From Paracoccus sp. SMMA_5_TC (GTDB taxonomy: Bacteria > Pseudomonadota > Alphaproteobacteria > Rhodobacterales > Rhodobacteraceae): a stretch of DNA of 64,000 bases. Under the pieces are notes generated by a model. The model saw only the letters and a program-made list of their open reading frames with translations. It ran no database searches and was not told the DNA's origin. Shown here one piece after another: positions 7,802 to 17,052 of this stretch; position 1 is the stretch's first letter; the number at the start of each line of letters is the position of its first letter. Location: assembly GCF_009696685.2 (NCBI RefSeq), contig NZ_CP102357.1, positions 1 to 64,000 of the forward strand, read 5' to 3'. A program made the position numbers and the translations under genes.

Positions 7802-9369
7802 GGGTTTCCTCCCTTGGCGCGGATCAGCGCGGCTTCGACATCGCCGGCACGGGCGGATTTCCAGCGCGCGGCGACATACTGATCGGGGCGCACCAGGACG
7901 GCGGCGCCGGGGGTCAGCGCCAGCCGCTGCGCCGCCAGCCCGTCCACGGCCAGCAGCCGCACGCCCTGCGGCAGCGGGCCGGTCCAGTCCTGCGCCAGCA
8001 GCACGAAATCGTCGCCCAGCCGTTCCAGCAGCCAGCCGTCGCCCAGCGGCGCGTCCAGCACCGGCGCGCCGGGCGCCACGCCGCCCTGCCAGACGTCGCG
8101 GTCGGGGGTGGACAGCGGGCTGTCGCCATAGCTGACCGCGGTCGACAACCGGCCCGAGTTCACGAAGGGACGGGCAAAGGCATGATCCTGCGCCAGTTCC
8201 AGCACCGCGTCGCGCAGGGCCTGGCTGGCGGCCGATTTCGGCGTCAGGAAATCGGTCGAGCGGCTGGAGTTCAGGATGTTTTCATCGGCGGTGACGATGG
8301 CTTCGTGGTTGTAGCTGTCGATCAGCCCCGGCCCGGCCACGCCGCGCAGCACCAGATCCAGTTTCCAGCCCAGGTTGTCGATATCGGCAAGGCCGCCGTT
8401 GCAGCCGCGCGCCCCGAAGGGCGAGACCAGATGCGCGGCATCGCCGGCAAAGATGATGCGGCCATGCACGAACTGCGCCATGCGCCGGCACTGGAAGGTA
8501 TAGACCGAATACCATTCGCGCTGAAATTCGACATCCGGGCCCAGCATGGCGCGGACCAGCGGCTCGACGTTCTCGGGCTGGATCGCCGCCTGGCGGTCGA
8601 TGTCCCAGCCCAGCTGGAAATCCAGCCGCCAGACGTCGTCGGGCTGCTTGTGCATCAGCGCCGAGCGGCCGGGGTTGAAGGGCGGGTCGAACCAGAACCA
8701 GCGTTCCGACGGCATCTGGTGCTGCATGCGGATGTCGGCGATCAGGAAATTGTCCTGGAACACCCGACCCTCGAAATCCAGGCCCAGCCGGTCGCGCACG
8801 GTCGAGCGCGCGCCGTCGCAGGCGATCAGCCAGTCGCAGCGCAGCCTGTAGTCGCCGCCGTCGCAATGGACGGCCAGTTCCACCCCGTCGTTCAGCGGCG
8901 TGACCGCGCCCAGCTCGTGCCCCCAGCGAATGGTGATCCCCGGCAGGGCGGCGCAGGCTTCGAGCAGGTAGTCCTCGAGGTAATATTGCTGGAGGTTGAT
9001 GAAGCCGGGACGCTTCTGGTCTTTGACCGGCAGCATGTCGAACTGATAGATCGGCTGGTCGCCCGCGCCCCAGAACACCTTGCCGACGTTCCAGGTCACG
9101 CCCTTGGCGACGGCGGCATCCGCCACGCCCAGCCGGTCCAGGATGTCGAGCGAGCGCTTGGAAAAGCAGATCGCCTTGGAACAATGGGCGACAAAATCCA
9201 GCCGGTTCAGCACCGTGACCTCGTGGCCGCGCCGGCCCAGGTCCAGCGCCATGGCCAGGCCGACCGGCCCGGCCCCGACGATCACCACCCGCGCCCGGTC
9301 TTGCGGCGTCGCCGGCGCCGGGGTGGCGCCGATGTGCTTGTAGACGGGGATGCCCGCGACATTGGCCAT
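7789..9369 (-). CDS. FAD-dependent aromatic monooxygenase, MhaA/MhpA-like
   Basis: Flavin hydroxylase of 526 residues, group A type, adding one hydroxyl to an aromatic ring with NAD(P)H and O2. The FAD-binding VVIVGAGPVGLAMALDLGRRG motif lies near residue 24, the DG motif is LIACDGARSTVRDRLG, and the GD motif is GRIIFAGDAAHLVSPFGARG. The chosen ATG at 9369 follows GGGAGGAGAGGAC; an in-frame extension further upstream has no such site. With the small downstream partner and the nearby hmgA-fahA-maiA genes, the likeliest reaction is a hydroxyphenylacetate to homogentisate conversion. Other MhpA-like substrates are possible, because the substrate pocket cannot be read by eye. Confidence 0.85.
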   Translation of the reverse strand: MANVAGIPVYKHIGATPAPATPQDRARVVIVGAGPVGLAMALDLGRRGHEVTVLNRLDFVAHCSKAICFSKRSLDILDRLGVADAAVAKGVTWNVGKVFWGAGDQPIYQFDMLPVKDQKRPGFINLQQYYLEDYLLEACAALPGITIRWGHELGAVTPLNDGVELAVHCDGGDYRLRCDWLIACDGARSTVRDRLGLDFEGRVFQDNFLIADIRMQHQMPSERWFWFDPPFNPGRSALMHKQPDDVWRLDFQLGWDIDRQAAIQPENVEPLVRAMLGPDVEFQREWYSVYTFQCRRMAQFVHGRIIFAGDAAHLVSPFGARGCNGGLADIDNLGWKLDLVLRGVAGPGLIDSYNHEAIVTADENILNSSRSTDFLTPKSAASQALRDAVLELAQDHAFARPFVNSGRLSTAVSYGDSPLSTPDRDVWQGGVAPGAPVLDAPLGDGWLLERLGDDFVLLAQDWTGPLPQGVRLLAVDGLAAQRLALTPGAAVLVRPDQYVAARWKSARAGDVEAALIRAKGGNPCLH

Positions 9370-9392
9370 GTCCTCTCCTCCCTTCCCTGTCC

Positions 9393-10352
9393 TCAGCCCT
9401 GCAACCTGGCCCAGACCTCGCGGTCGCGTTCGGCCGTCCAGATGCGCGGATGCTCGATGCCGTCGAATTCGTCCCACAGCCGCTGCACGTCGAAGGGCAG
9501 GCAATGTTCAAAGATCGGCCAGGCGCCGAATTCGGGCGCCAGTGCGTCGCGCGTGGCCTCGAAGGCGGCCTTCAGGTCGCCGCCGGCCTTGTGGACGCGG
9601 CCGACGTTCTCGATCATGCCGTTCAGGAACTTGCGGGTCTGTTCGATGGCGGCATCGGTTTCGGCCAGCCCGCGCGACACCGCGCCGCGGCCGCCGACCA
9701 GGTTTTCGGCGCGCCAGGCCTTCACATTGTCCAGCGTCTTGCCGGCCCAGTCGAAGTGATAGGCGTCGCCGGTGTAAAGCGCGGCCCTGGATTCGACCAG
9801 GTCGCCGGCGTAGAGCGTCCGGCTCTTGTCATGCCAGACCACGATGTCGCCGCCGGTATGGCCGCGGCCCAGAAAGCGCAGCTGCAGGCTGCCGCGGTCG
9901 CCGCCCAGCTCGATGTCGTATTCGCTGTCGAAAGTGAGGGTGGGCCAGGTCAGGCCCGGCACCTCTTCGGCATTGCGCGCCAGGCGCGGCATGCGGCCGA
10001 ATTCGCTTTTCCAGTCCTGTTCGCCGCGCTCGGCGACCAGGTCGCGGCTGGCGGTCGACATGATGATGTCCTGCGCGTCAAAGGCGCTGGCGCCCAGCAC
10101 GCGCACGGCGTGGTAATGGGTCAGGATCAGATAGCGCACCGGCTTGTCGGTCTGGCTGCGCAGGATCCGCAGCCAGTCGCGGCTGGCGGCCGGGGTGGCG
10201 CGGCTTTCGATGGCGACGACGAAATCCTCGCCCTCGACGGCGCCGACATTGGGGTCGCCCTCGGCGGTCAGGGCATAGACGCCCTCGGCCAGGATTTCCA
10301 GCGTGTCGGTCTTGGCCTCGGTATCGGCCGAGGAGGCGAAGGGTTTGGTCAT
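9393..10352 (-). CDS. MBL-fold hydrolase with degenerate metal motif
   Basis: Metallo-beta-lactamase-fold protein of 319 residues. It keeps the first two histidines of the signature as THYHAVRVLG but lacks the following Asp-His of HxHxDH. Later motifs remain: GRGHTGGD and YAGDLVES. I recall this HYHAVRVLG form in homologues, so it is probably a subfamily trait and not a mutation. It starts at the ATG at 10352, after AAGGA at 7 nt spacing, and lies 23 bp upstream of the monooxygenase gene. It is probably the first gene of the three-gene operon. A hydrolytic or detoxifying role in aromatic breakdown is a guess. Confidence 0.82.
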   Translation of the reverse strand: MTKPFASSADTEAKTDTLEILAEGVYALTAEGDPNVGAVEGEDFVVAIESRATPAASRDWLRILRSQTDKPVRYLILTHYHAVRVLGASAFDAQDIIMSTASRDLVAERGEQDWKSEFGRMPRLARNAEEVPGLTWPTLTFDSEYDIELGGDRGSLQLRFLGRGHTGGDIVVWHDKSRTLYAGDLVESRAALYTGDAYHFDWAGKTLDNVKAWRAENLVGGRGAVSRGLAETDAAIEQTRKFLNGMIENVGRVHKAGGDLKAAFEATRDALAPEFGAWPIFEHCLPFDVQRLWDEFDGIEHPRIWTAERDREVWARLQG

Positions 10353-10489
10353 GGTCTGTCCTTGCATGAGGATGTGCCGGGATCGGTCTGGAATCATTTC
10401 TAGCGCAACGATCCGGGGGGTGTCTGTCCGCAGGTCTATCGACAAGCGCATCCGGGGCTGCGACACTGTGGGCAGCCAAGGAATCGCGC

Positions 10490-11218
10490 ATGTCCAGCCA
10501 TGGTCTGATCGACCCCGACCTGGCCGCCAGCCTGCTCGAGGCGCGCGACCAGGATCTGTTTGCCACCCGCCTGCTGGAACTGGCCCATGCCAGCGCCGGG
10601 GTCGAGGAGCTTCTGGCCTATCGCGTCGAGGCGGGGGCGCCGCGGGTGCTGGCCTCGACCAGCGGGCTGGGGGATGCGGGCGAACGCGCCGGCGCCTGGG
10701 CGCGGCGGTTTCACCGCAGCGATCCGGTGGTGGCGGCACGGCTGCGCGCGGCGCCGGGCAGCGGCTTTGCCTGCCGGGTGCCGGCAACGGCGATCGAGCT
10801 GGGCGAATACCGGCGGCTGTGTTTCGACCGGCCGCGCTTTGTCGAAAAGATCTGTTTCGGCTGGCGCAAGCCCGATCATGCGCTGGTGGTCAGCTTTTAC
10901 CAGCGCCATGGCGAGGCCGAACCCGACATGGCGCGGCTGGGGGCGCTGGCGCAGCTGGCGATCACCGGGCTGAGCCGGCTGGCGCGGCAGGCGCCGCCGC
11001 TGGTCGAGCGCATTGCCGAGCGTCTGGCGCTGGCGCATCCGGGCCTGACCGCGCGCGAACGCGAGGTCTGCGCCCGCACCCTGGCCGGGCAGACCGCGCG
11101 CCAGATCGGCGCCGAACTGTCGCTGGGGGTGGGCACGGTGCTGACCTATCGCCAGCGCGCCTATCAGAAACTGGGGATGCACAAGGCCAGCGACCTGCTG
11201 GCCGCGATCATGGGCTGA
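10490..11218 (+). CDS. LuxR-family HTH transcriptional regulator
   Basis: Regulator of 242 residues. The C-terminal 60 residues form a LuxR/GerE helix-turn-helix (LTAREREVCARTLAGQTARQIGAEL, then VGTVLTYRQRAYQKLGMHKASDLL). The N-terminal 170 residues are not a recognisable autoinducer domain or receiver domain. The start follows AAGGA at about 8 nt. It is divergent from the MBL/monooxygenase operon across a 137-bp gap and so is its likely regulator. Its end overlaps the convergent amidase gene by 11 bp. Confidence 0.8.
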   Translation: MSSHGLIDPDLAASLLEARDQDLFATRLLELAHASAGVEELLAYRVEAGAPRVLASTSGLGDAGERAGAWARRFHRSDPVVAARLRAAPGSGFACRVPATAIELGEYRRLCFDRPRFVEKICFGWRKPDHALVVSFYQRHGEAEPDMARLGALAQLAITGLSRLARQAPPLVERIAERLALAHPGLTAREREVCARTLAGQTARQIGAELSLGVGTVLTYRQRAYQKLGMHKASDLLAAIMG

Positions 11219-12716
11219 AGCGGCGCGGCTGTGTCTGGTGATCGCCCGGCAGGGCGGCGGCCGGCTGGATCAGCGGGCTTTTGCGGGCGGTGAATTCCTG
11301 CGCCAGGTCATAGGCATGGCCGAATTCCAGCACCGTCCGGTCGGCGCGCGGCGGCGCCATGACCTGCAGGCCCATCGGCGTGCCCTGGGGGCCGAAGCCC
11401 GCCGGCACCGCCAGCACCGGCACCCCCGCCATGCTGCCGGGGATCACCACCTCCATCCAGCGGTGATAGCTGTCCATCGGCTGGCCGGCGATGTCCTGCG
11501 GCCAGTGCTGGCTGGCGTCGAAGGCAAAGACCTGCGCCGTGGGCAGCAGCAGATAGTCGTAGCGGTCGAAGAGCCGCAGCATTTCCTGATACCAGGCCGA
11601 GCGCACCGCCGAGGCGGCAAAGACCTGTGCCCCGCTCAGCGCGCGGCCCTGTTCGATTTCCCAGATCGCCTCGGGCTTCAGCAGCGCGCGGCTTTTGGGG
11701 TTGTCGTAAAGCGCCGCCATCGCGCCTGAAACGAGAAAGCTGCGCAGCGTGATCCAGGCCGTCCACAGCCGCGCCATGTCGAAATCGGGGCGGACATCCT
11801 CGACCGTGGCGCCCAGCGATTCGATCAGCTTCAGCCCGGCCCGGCAGCTGTCCAGCACGCCGGGCTGCATCGGCAGGTAGCCGCCCAGATCGCCCAGCCA
11901 GCCGATGCGCTTGCCGCGCGCGGCGCCGGTCAGCGGCGCGGCGAATTCCGCCCCGTCGCCGGGCAGCGACAGCGGCATGCGCGGGTCATGCCCGGCCTGG
12001 GTCGCGAGCAGCATCGCCAGATCGGCGACATTGCGCGCCATCGGCCCCTCATGCCCCAGCTGCTGAAAGAACACCTCGGGCACCGGGCCGAACGGCACCC
12101 GCCCCATCGAGGGGCGAAAGCCATAGACATTGTTCCAGCCGGCCGGGTTGCGCAGCGACCCCATCATGTCGCTGCCATCGGCCACCGGCAGCATCTGCGT
12201 GGCCAGCGCCACCGCCGCCCCGCCGGAACTGCCCCCGGCCGAGACGCGCGGGTCATAGGCGTTCAGCGTGGTGCCGAACAACGGGTTGTAGGTATGCGAC
12301 CCCAGGCCGAATTCGGGGGTATTGGTCTTGCCGATGATGATGGCGCCGGCAGCGCGGGTGCGGGCGACCAGCACCGAATCGTCCCCCGGCAGATTGTGGC
12401 GCAGCCCCACAAAGCCCATGGTCGTCACCACGTCGCGGGTGGCGGTCAGATCCTTGGGCGCCTGGGGGATGCCGTGCAGCCAGCCGCGCGACGTGCCGGC
12501 GGCCAGTTCGTCATCGGCGCGCCGGGCCTCTTGCAGCAGCGCCTCGCGCGGGCGCAGCGACACGAGGGCGTTGACCCTGGGATTGACCGCCTCGATCCGG
12601 TCCAGATAGGCGGCCATGACCTCGGCGCAGCTGATCCGGCGGTCGTGGATGGCGCGGCTGAGCGCCAGCGCCGAAAGCGCGGTGGGATCGCTGGCGGTCG
12701 CGGGGTGGTCGGACAT
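11208..12716 (-). CDS. Amidase (amidase-signature family)
   Basis: Hydrolase of 502 residues that cleaves a carboxamide. The Ser-cisSer-Lys triad is visible: Lys in APKDLTATR, the serines in SAGGSSGGAAVALA and SDMMGSLRNPAG. The length is normal for GatA/amidase homologues without the GatCAB partners nearby. I placed the start at the ATG at 12716 because CGAGGA stands about 9 nt before it; an ATG at 12728 is too close to that site. The substrate is unknown. Position between aromatic genes suggests an arylacetamide or similar, but this is only context. Confidence 0.87.
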   Translation of the reverse strand: MSDHPATASDPTALSALALSRAIHDRRISCAEVMAAYLDRIEAVNPRVNALVSLRPREALLQEARRADDELAAGTSRGWLHGIPQAPKDLTATRDVVTTMGFVGLRHNLPGDDSVLVARTRAAGAIIIGKTNTPEFGLGSHTYNPLFGTTLNAYDPRVSAGGSSGGAAVALATQMLPVADGSDMMGSLRNPAGWNNVYGFRPSMGRVPFGPVPEVFFQQLGHEGPMARNVADLAMLLATQAGHDPRMPLSLPGDGAEFAAPLTGAARGKRIGWLGDLGGYLPMQPGVLDSCRAGLKLIESLGATVEDVRPDFDMARLWTAWITLRSFLVSGAMAALYDNPKSRALLKPEAIWEIEQGRALSGAQVFAASAVRSAWYQEMLRLFDRYDYLLLPTAQVFAFDASQHWPQDIAGQPMDSYHRWMEVVIPGSMAGVPVLAVPAGFGPQGTPMGLQVMAPPRADRTVLEFGHAYDLAQEFTARKSPLIQPAAALPGDHQTQPRRFSP

Positions 12717-12901
12717 GGTGCGGCGCATCCTCGGGCTGGGGGTGTGGTCTTTCTGCCTGCCGGCGCGGGACAAGGCAATGTTGCGGCGCAATGGCGCTTG
12801 ACCGCGGGTGTGGCGGCGGCTTATCGGCGCGGACATGACCGGTCACGTCCTCACTGCCGTGCTGTATTACCCGCTGCCCTAGCAGCGGATCGACCTGTCA
12901 C

Positions 12902-12959
12902 GCGACCGCTGCCCCTGCCGGCGGTCGATCCCTTCCCATGTGCGACCGCTGGCCCCTGC
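12902..12959 (+). repeat. Two direct repeats upstream of the TyrA-like gene
   Basis: GCGACCGCTGCCCCTGC at 12902-12918 recurs at 12942-12959 with one extra G in the middle. The copies are 40 bp apart, about four helical turns, and end 17 bp before the TyrA-like start. They could be operator half-sites or a chance feature of G+C-rich DNA. Confidence 0.35.
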
Positions 12960-12975
12960 GACCAAGGATTTCGCC

Positions 12976-13725
12976 ATGTTCCAGCCTGTTGTCACGCCTT
13001 CTGCCCCGCTTTCGCCCGCATCGGTGCTGATCGTCGGCTATGGTGCCTTCGGCCGATTGCTGGCCCGGATGCTGGCGCCGCATCTGCCGGTCGCGGTCTG
13101 CGACCCCGATCCGGCGGCCCGGGCCGCGGCGGCGGGGCAGGGCCTGCGCGTGTTGGAACCGCAGGCGGCCGGAGGCTGCGATCTTGTCGTGCTGGCGGTG
13201 CCGGTGCCGGCGCTGGCGCAAAGTCTGCGGCAGCTGGCGCCGCATCTGCGCGCGGGCCAGACGGTCTGCGATGTCTGTTCGATCAAGGAAGCGCCTGTCG
13301 CGCTGATGCGGCGGCTGCTGCCCGCCTGCGTCGACATCCTGGGCACGCATCCGCTGTTCGGGCCGCAAAGCCTGGGGCGCGCGCCGGGGCCGGCGCGGGT
13401 GGTGCTGTGCCCGGTGCGGGGCGGCGGCTGGCGACGGATTGCGGCCTTTCTGCGCGGCGGGCTGGAGTTGCGGGTGATCGTGACCACGCCCGAGGAACAC
13501 GACCGTCACGCCGCCCTGACCCAGGGGATCACGCATCGTCTGGCCCGCGCCATGGCCGCGTTCCAGCCGCACCCGCAGATCCGCACCGGCAGTTTCGACC
13601 TGCTGATGCAGGCGCTGGCCATGGTCGCCGCCGATGCGCCCGAAGTCTATGAGGCCGTCACCCGCGGCAATGCCCATGTCGCGCCGCTGTGCGACCGCTT
13701 CGCGCGATTGCTGACCGAAGGCTGA
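12976..13725 (+). CDS. Prephenate/arogenate dehydrogenase family protein (TyrA-like)
   Basis: NAD(P)-dependent dehydrogenase of 249 residues, predicted to act on prephenate or arogenate in tyrosine synthesis. The Rossmann motif is VLIVGYGAFGRLLA near residue 19; the family block LGTHPLFGPQS lies near residue 116. No chorismate mutase or ACT domain is attached. The ATG at 12976 follows AAGGA; an in-frame ATG at 12940 has no such site. It stands alone between the amidase and the MarR gene of the homogentisate cluster. A biosynthetic enzyme in a tyrosine-degrading neighbourhood is odd, so a different cyclic acid substrate is possible. Confidence 0.78.
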   Translation: MFQPVVTPSAPLSPASVLIVGYGAFGRLLARMLAPHLPVAVCDPDPAARAAAAGQGLRVLEPQAAGGCDLVVLAVPVPALAQSLRQLAPHLRAGQTVCDVCSIKEAPVALMRRLLPACVDILGTHPLFGPQSLGRAPGPARVVLCPVRGGGWRRIAAFLRGGLELRVIVTTPEEHDRHAALTQGITHRLARAMAAFQPHPQIRTGSFDLLMQALAMVAADAPEVYEAVTRGNAHVAPLCDRFARLLTEG

Positions 13726-13773
13726 TCGGGGCGGGTCGGGTGACCCAGCCCGCACCCCCGCCCTGGCAAGAGG

Positions 13774-14256
13774 TCAGGCGATGGACTGGCCAATCCGATC
13801 GCCCGGCCGATCCTCCGCGCGATCGCCCGTCGGATGCGGCAGGCCGCCCAGGCGTTCCAGGGCGCGCAGCAGCGGCGTCGCCTCGTCGCCCAGTTCGGCC
13901 AGCAACTCGGCCTGGAACCCTTCGGCAATGCGGGTCAGGCGTTGCATCAGCGCCTGACCGGCCGGGGTCAGCTGCAACGAAATCAGCCGCTGGTCGCCCT
14001 GATGACCGGATTTCTCGACCAGGCCGGATCGTTCCAGCCGGCTGGCGGCGCGACTGACCACCGACTTGTCCAGATTGACCCGCGCGGTGATGTCGCGGAT
14101 GCTGACGGCCTGCGCCGCGCCCAGATGTGCCAGCACCCGCCATTCGGGGATGCTCAGCCCGGCCTCGGCCGCATAGCGGGCGGCGAATCGGCGGCTGACG
14201 GCAGCGGCGGCGACGCTGAGCCGATAGGGGATGAACTGGTTCAGATCGAACGTCAT
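13774..14256 (-). CDS. MarR-family regulator of the homogentisate operon
   Basis: Winged-helix repressor of 160 residues. The HTH is [30 protein letters not shown] and the wing is [14 protein letters not shown]. The ATG at 14256 is preceded by GCAGGAGG. It is divergent from hmgA across 145 bp containing a promoter and symmetric sequence. In many proteobacteria a regulator in this position controls hmg genes (HmgR, of another family in Pseudomonas). A ligand such as homogentisate is inferred. Confidence 0.85.
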   Translation of the reverse strand: MTFDLNQFIPYRLSVAAAAVSRRFAARYAAEAGLSIPEWRVLAHLGAAQAVSIRDITARVNLDKSVVSRAASRLERSGLVEKSGHQGDQRLISLQLTPAGQALMQRLTRIAEGFQAELLAELGDEATPLLRALERLGGLPHPTGDRAEDRPGDRIGQSIA

Positions 14257-14332
14257 GGCGGCCTCCTGCGCGGCAGCACAGCAGAAAACCGTTGCCGGCG
14301 CAATAATTCCGCGTCCTGCGGGGACAAGATCG

Positions 14333-14362
14333 TTGACATTGTTGCTGCGACAACGGTATTCA
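14333..14362 (+). promoter_or_regulatory. hmgA promoter with inverted repeat between -35 and -10
   Basis: TTGACA at 14333-14338 and TATTCA at 14357-14362 are 18 bp apart, 40 bp before the hmgA ATG. The spacer contains GTTGctGCgaCAAC (14341-14354), an inverted repeat placed where a repressor would block polymerase. A wider ATCGTTG / CAACGAT symmetry flanks it. It is probably the MarR operator; the exact footprint is not determined. Confidence 0.6.
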
Positions 14363-14401
14363 TTGCCAAAGCAACGATACCGCACAGCAGGAGGAGCCGC
14401 G

Positions 14402-15763
14402 ATGACCCTACACGATCTGCCCCATGGCATGATCCGCGCCTCGGACAGCATGGGCACGGTGGCGGGCTACATGCCCGGCTTCGGCAACGATTTCGAAACC
14501 GAGGCCCTGCCCGGCGCCCTGCCGCAAGGCCAGAACAGCCCGCAGAAATGCAACTACGGCCTTTATGCCGAACAGTTGTCGGGCACCGCCTTCACCGCAC
14601 CGCGCGGCCAGAACGAACGCACCTGGTGCTATCGCATCCGCCCGTCGGTGCATCACACCGGCCGCTTTACCGCGATCGACGTGCCCTATTGGAAAACCGC
14701 GCCCCATATCAACGACGGCATCATCAGCCTGGGGCAATACCGCTGGGATCCGATCCCGGTGCCGGATCAGGACCTGACCTGGATCACCGGCATGCGCACC
14801 ATCACCACGGCGGGCGATGTCAACACCCAGGTCGGCATGGCCAGCCATGTCTATCTGGTCACCCGCTCGATGCAGGACGAATATTTCTTTTCGGCCGACA
14901 GCGAATTGCTGGTCGTCCCGCAAGAGGGCCGGCTGCGCTTTTGCACCGAACTGGGCATCATCGACCTGGAGCCCAAGGAAATCGCCATCCTGCCGCGCGG
15001 CCTGGTCTATCGGGTCGAGGTGCTGGAAGGGCCCTGCCGCGGCTTTGTCTGCGAGAACTATGGCCAGAAATTCGACCTGCCCAACCGCGGGCCGATCGGT
15101 GCGAACTGCCTGGCCAATCCGCGCGACTTCAAATGCCCCGTCGCCGCCTTCGAGGACCGCGAGGTGCCCAGCCGCGTGGTCATCAAGTGGTGCGGCCAGT
15201 TCCACGAAACCAGGATCGGCCATTCGCCGCTGGATGTGGTGGCCTGGCACGGCAATTACTGCCCCTACAAATACGACCTGCGCACCTATTCCCCGGTCGG
15301 CGCGATCCTGTTCGACCATCCCGACCCGTCGATCTTCACCGTGCTGACCGCGCCGTCCGGCCAGGAAGGCACAGCCAATATCGATTTCGTGCTGTTCCGC
15401 GAACGCTGGATGGTGGCCGAACACAGCTTTCGCCCGCCATGGTATCACAAGAACATCATGTCCGAACTGATGGGCAACATCTACGGCATCTATGATGCCA
15501 AGCCCCAGGGCTTCCAGCCCGGCGGCATCAGCCTGCACAACTGCATGTTGCCGCACGGCCCCGATCGCGACGCCTTCGAGGGCGCCAGCAATGCCGATCT
15601 GCGCCCCGAAAAGCTGGACAACACCATGTCCTTCATGTTCGAGACCCGTTTCCCGCAGCATCTGACCGCCTTTGCGGCCCGCGAGGCGCCCATGCAGCAG
15701 GAATACATCGAGGTCTGGCAGCAGCTGGAAAAGAAGTTCGACGGCACGCCCGGCGTCAAGTGA
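14402..15763 (+). CDS. hmgA: Homogentisate 1,2-dioxygenase
   Basis: Non-haem iron dioxygenase of 453 residues that opens the homogentisate ring to 4-maleylacetoacetate. Family iron ligands are present: the His and Glu of [12 protein letters not shown], and the later His in the block [15 protein letters not shown]. The opening [14 protein letters not shown] is typical. The start at 14402 follows AGGAGGAGC. It heads the hmgA-fahA-maiA cluster, with fahA 83 bp downstream behind a strong hairpin, and is divergent from the MarR gene. Confidence 0.96.
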   Translation: MTLHDLPHGMIRASDSMGTVAGYMPGFGNDFETEALPGALPQGQNSPQKCNYGLYAEQLSGTAFTAPRGQNERTWCYRIRPSVHHTGRFTAIDVPYWKTAPHINDGIISLGQYRWDPIPVPDQDLTWITGMRTITTAGDVNTQVGMASHVYLVTRSMQDEYFFSADSELLVVPQEGRLRFCTELGIIDLEPKEIAILPRGLVYRVEVLEGPCRGFVCENYGQKFDLPNRGPIGANCLANPRDFKCPVAAFEDREVPSRVVIKWCGQFHETRIGHSPLDVVAWHGNYCPYKYDLRTYSPVGAILFDHPDPSIFTVLTAPSGQEGTANIDFVLFRERWMVAEHSFRPPWYHKNIMSELMGNIYGIYDAKPQGFQPGGISLHNCMLPHGPDRDAFEGASNADLRPEKLDNTMSFMFETRFPQHLTAFAAREAPMQQEYIEVWQQLEKKFDGTPGVK

Positions 15764-15791
15764 TGGCGCCAGCCCGTGCGGCGTGACATCG

Positions 15792-15818
15792 ACCGGGGCA
15801 GGGCGGTCCTGCCCCGGT
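15792..15818 (+). terminator. Hairpin between hmgA and fahA
   Basis: Perfect 11-bp stem ACCGGGGCAGG / CCTGCCCCGGT with a 5-nt loop, followed by TCATTCC and not a clean T-run. It lies inside what looks like one operon, so it may set the ratio of hmgA to fahA message or protect the upstream mRNA end. Confidence 0.5.
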
Positions 15819-15846
15819 TCATTCCATGAAACAGGAGAGACAGCAC

Positions 15847-17052
15847 ATGACCTTGCTGCCGTCGTGGGTCGACAGCGCCAATCAGGCCGATTGCCCCTTT
15901 CCCCTGAACAACCTGCCCTATGGCGTGTTCTCGACCCCCGGCACGGCGCCGCGCTGCGGGGTGGCGATCGGCGACATGATCCTGGACCTTGCCGCCTGCG
16001 AGGCGCGGGGGCTGATCGATGCGCAGGGCAGCTTTGCCCAGCCGCAGCTGAACGGCTTCATGGCCCTGGGCCGGGCGGTGTGGGACCGCACGCGGGCGCG
16101 GCTGATCGAACTGCTGGGCCCCGAGGGGCCGCGCGACCTGCCGCTGGTGGCGATGGATGCCGCGCAGATGCACCTGCCGATCCGGGTCAGCGAATATACC
16201 GATTTCTATGCCTCGAAGAATCACGCCTTCAACGTCGGCGTGCTGTTTCGCGGCCCCGAGAACGCGCTGCCGCCGCAATGGACGCACATGCCCATCGGCT
16301 ATAACGGCCGCGCCTCGTCGGTGGTGGTCAGCGGCACCCCGATCCGCCGGCCGATGGGCCAGCTGAAGGGCGATGCCGGCCCGATCTGGGCGCCCTGTCG
16401 GCGGCTGGACCTGGAACTGGAACTGGGCGCCATCGTCGGCGCCGACAGCGCCATGGGCAGCCGCGTCAGCGTCGAAGAGGCCGAGGCGATGATCTTTGGC
16501 TATGTGCTGCTGAACGACTGGTCGGCGCGCGACGTGCAGGCCTGGGAATACCAGCCGCTGGGCCCGTTCCAGTCCAAGGCGCTTGGCACCACCATCGGCG
16601 CCTGGGTGGTGACGCAGGCCGCGCTCGAGCCGTTCCGCTCGGCCGGGGCGGAACGGGTCAACCCTCTGCTGCCCTATCTGGCCGAAGCGCGCCCCGGCCT
16701 TTACGACCTGACCGTGGGCTGGACCATGAACGGGCAGGTGATGGGGCAGACGAATTACAACGTCATGTATTATTCCAGCGCCCAGCAGCTGGCGCATCAC
16801 ACCAGTTCGGGCTGCCCGATGCGGGTGGGCGATCTGCTGGGATCGGGCACGATTTCCGGCCCCGCCCCCGAGCAGACGGGCGCGCTGCTGGAAATGACCC
16901 AGGGCGGCAAGCAGCCGGTCAGCGTCAATGGCGAAAGCCGCACCTTCATCGAGGACGGCGACGAGATCGGCCTGTTCGCCTGGGCGCAGGGCGCGGGCTA
17001 TCGCATCGGCTTCGGTCCCTGCACCGGGCGGGTGCTGCCGGCGCAGCCATGA
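15847..17052 (+). CDS. fahA: Fumarylacetoacetase
   Basis: Hydrolase of 401 residues that splits fumarylacetoacetate into fumarate and acetoacetate, the last step of tyrosine/homogentisate degradation. The catalytic region YTDFYASKNHAFNVG, the block IGYNGRASSVVVSGTPIRRP, the metal-binding LELELGAIVG and LLNDWSARDVQAWEYQPLG all match the FAH family. I chose the ATG at 15847, which follows AGGAGA; an ATG at 15826 lies ahead of that site. Its end overlaps maiA by four bases. Confidence 0.95.
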   Translation: MTLLPSWVDSANQADCPFPLNNLPYGVFSTPGTAPRCGVAIGDMILDLAACEARGLIDAQGSFAQPQLNGFMALGRAVWDRTRARLIELLGPEGPRDLPLVAMDAAQMHLPIRVSEYTDFYASKNHAFNVGVLFRGPENALPPQWTHMPIGYNGRASSVVVSGTPIRRPMGQLKGDAGPIWAPCRRLDLELELGAIVGADSAMGSRVSVEEAEAMIFGYVLLNDWSARDVQAWEYQPLGPFQSKALGTTIGAWVVTQAALEPFRSAGAERVNPLLPYLAEARPGLYDLTVGWTMNGQVMGQTNYNVMYYSSAQQLAHHTSSGCPMRVGDLLGSGTISGPAPEQTGALLEMTQGGKQPVSVNGESRTFIEDGDEIGLFAWAQGAGYRIGFGPCTGRVLPAQP

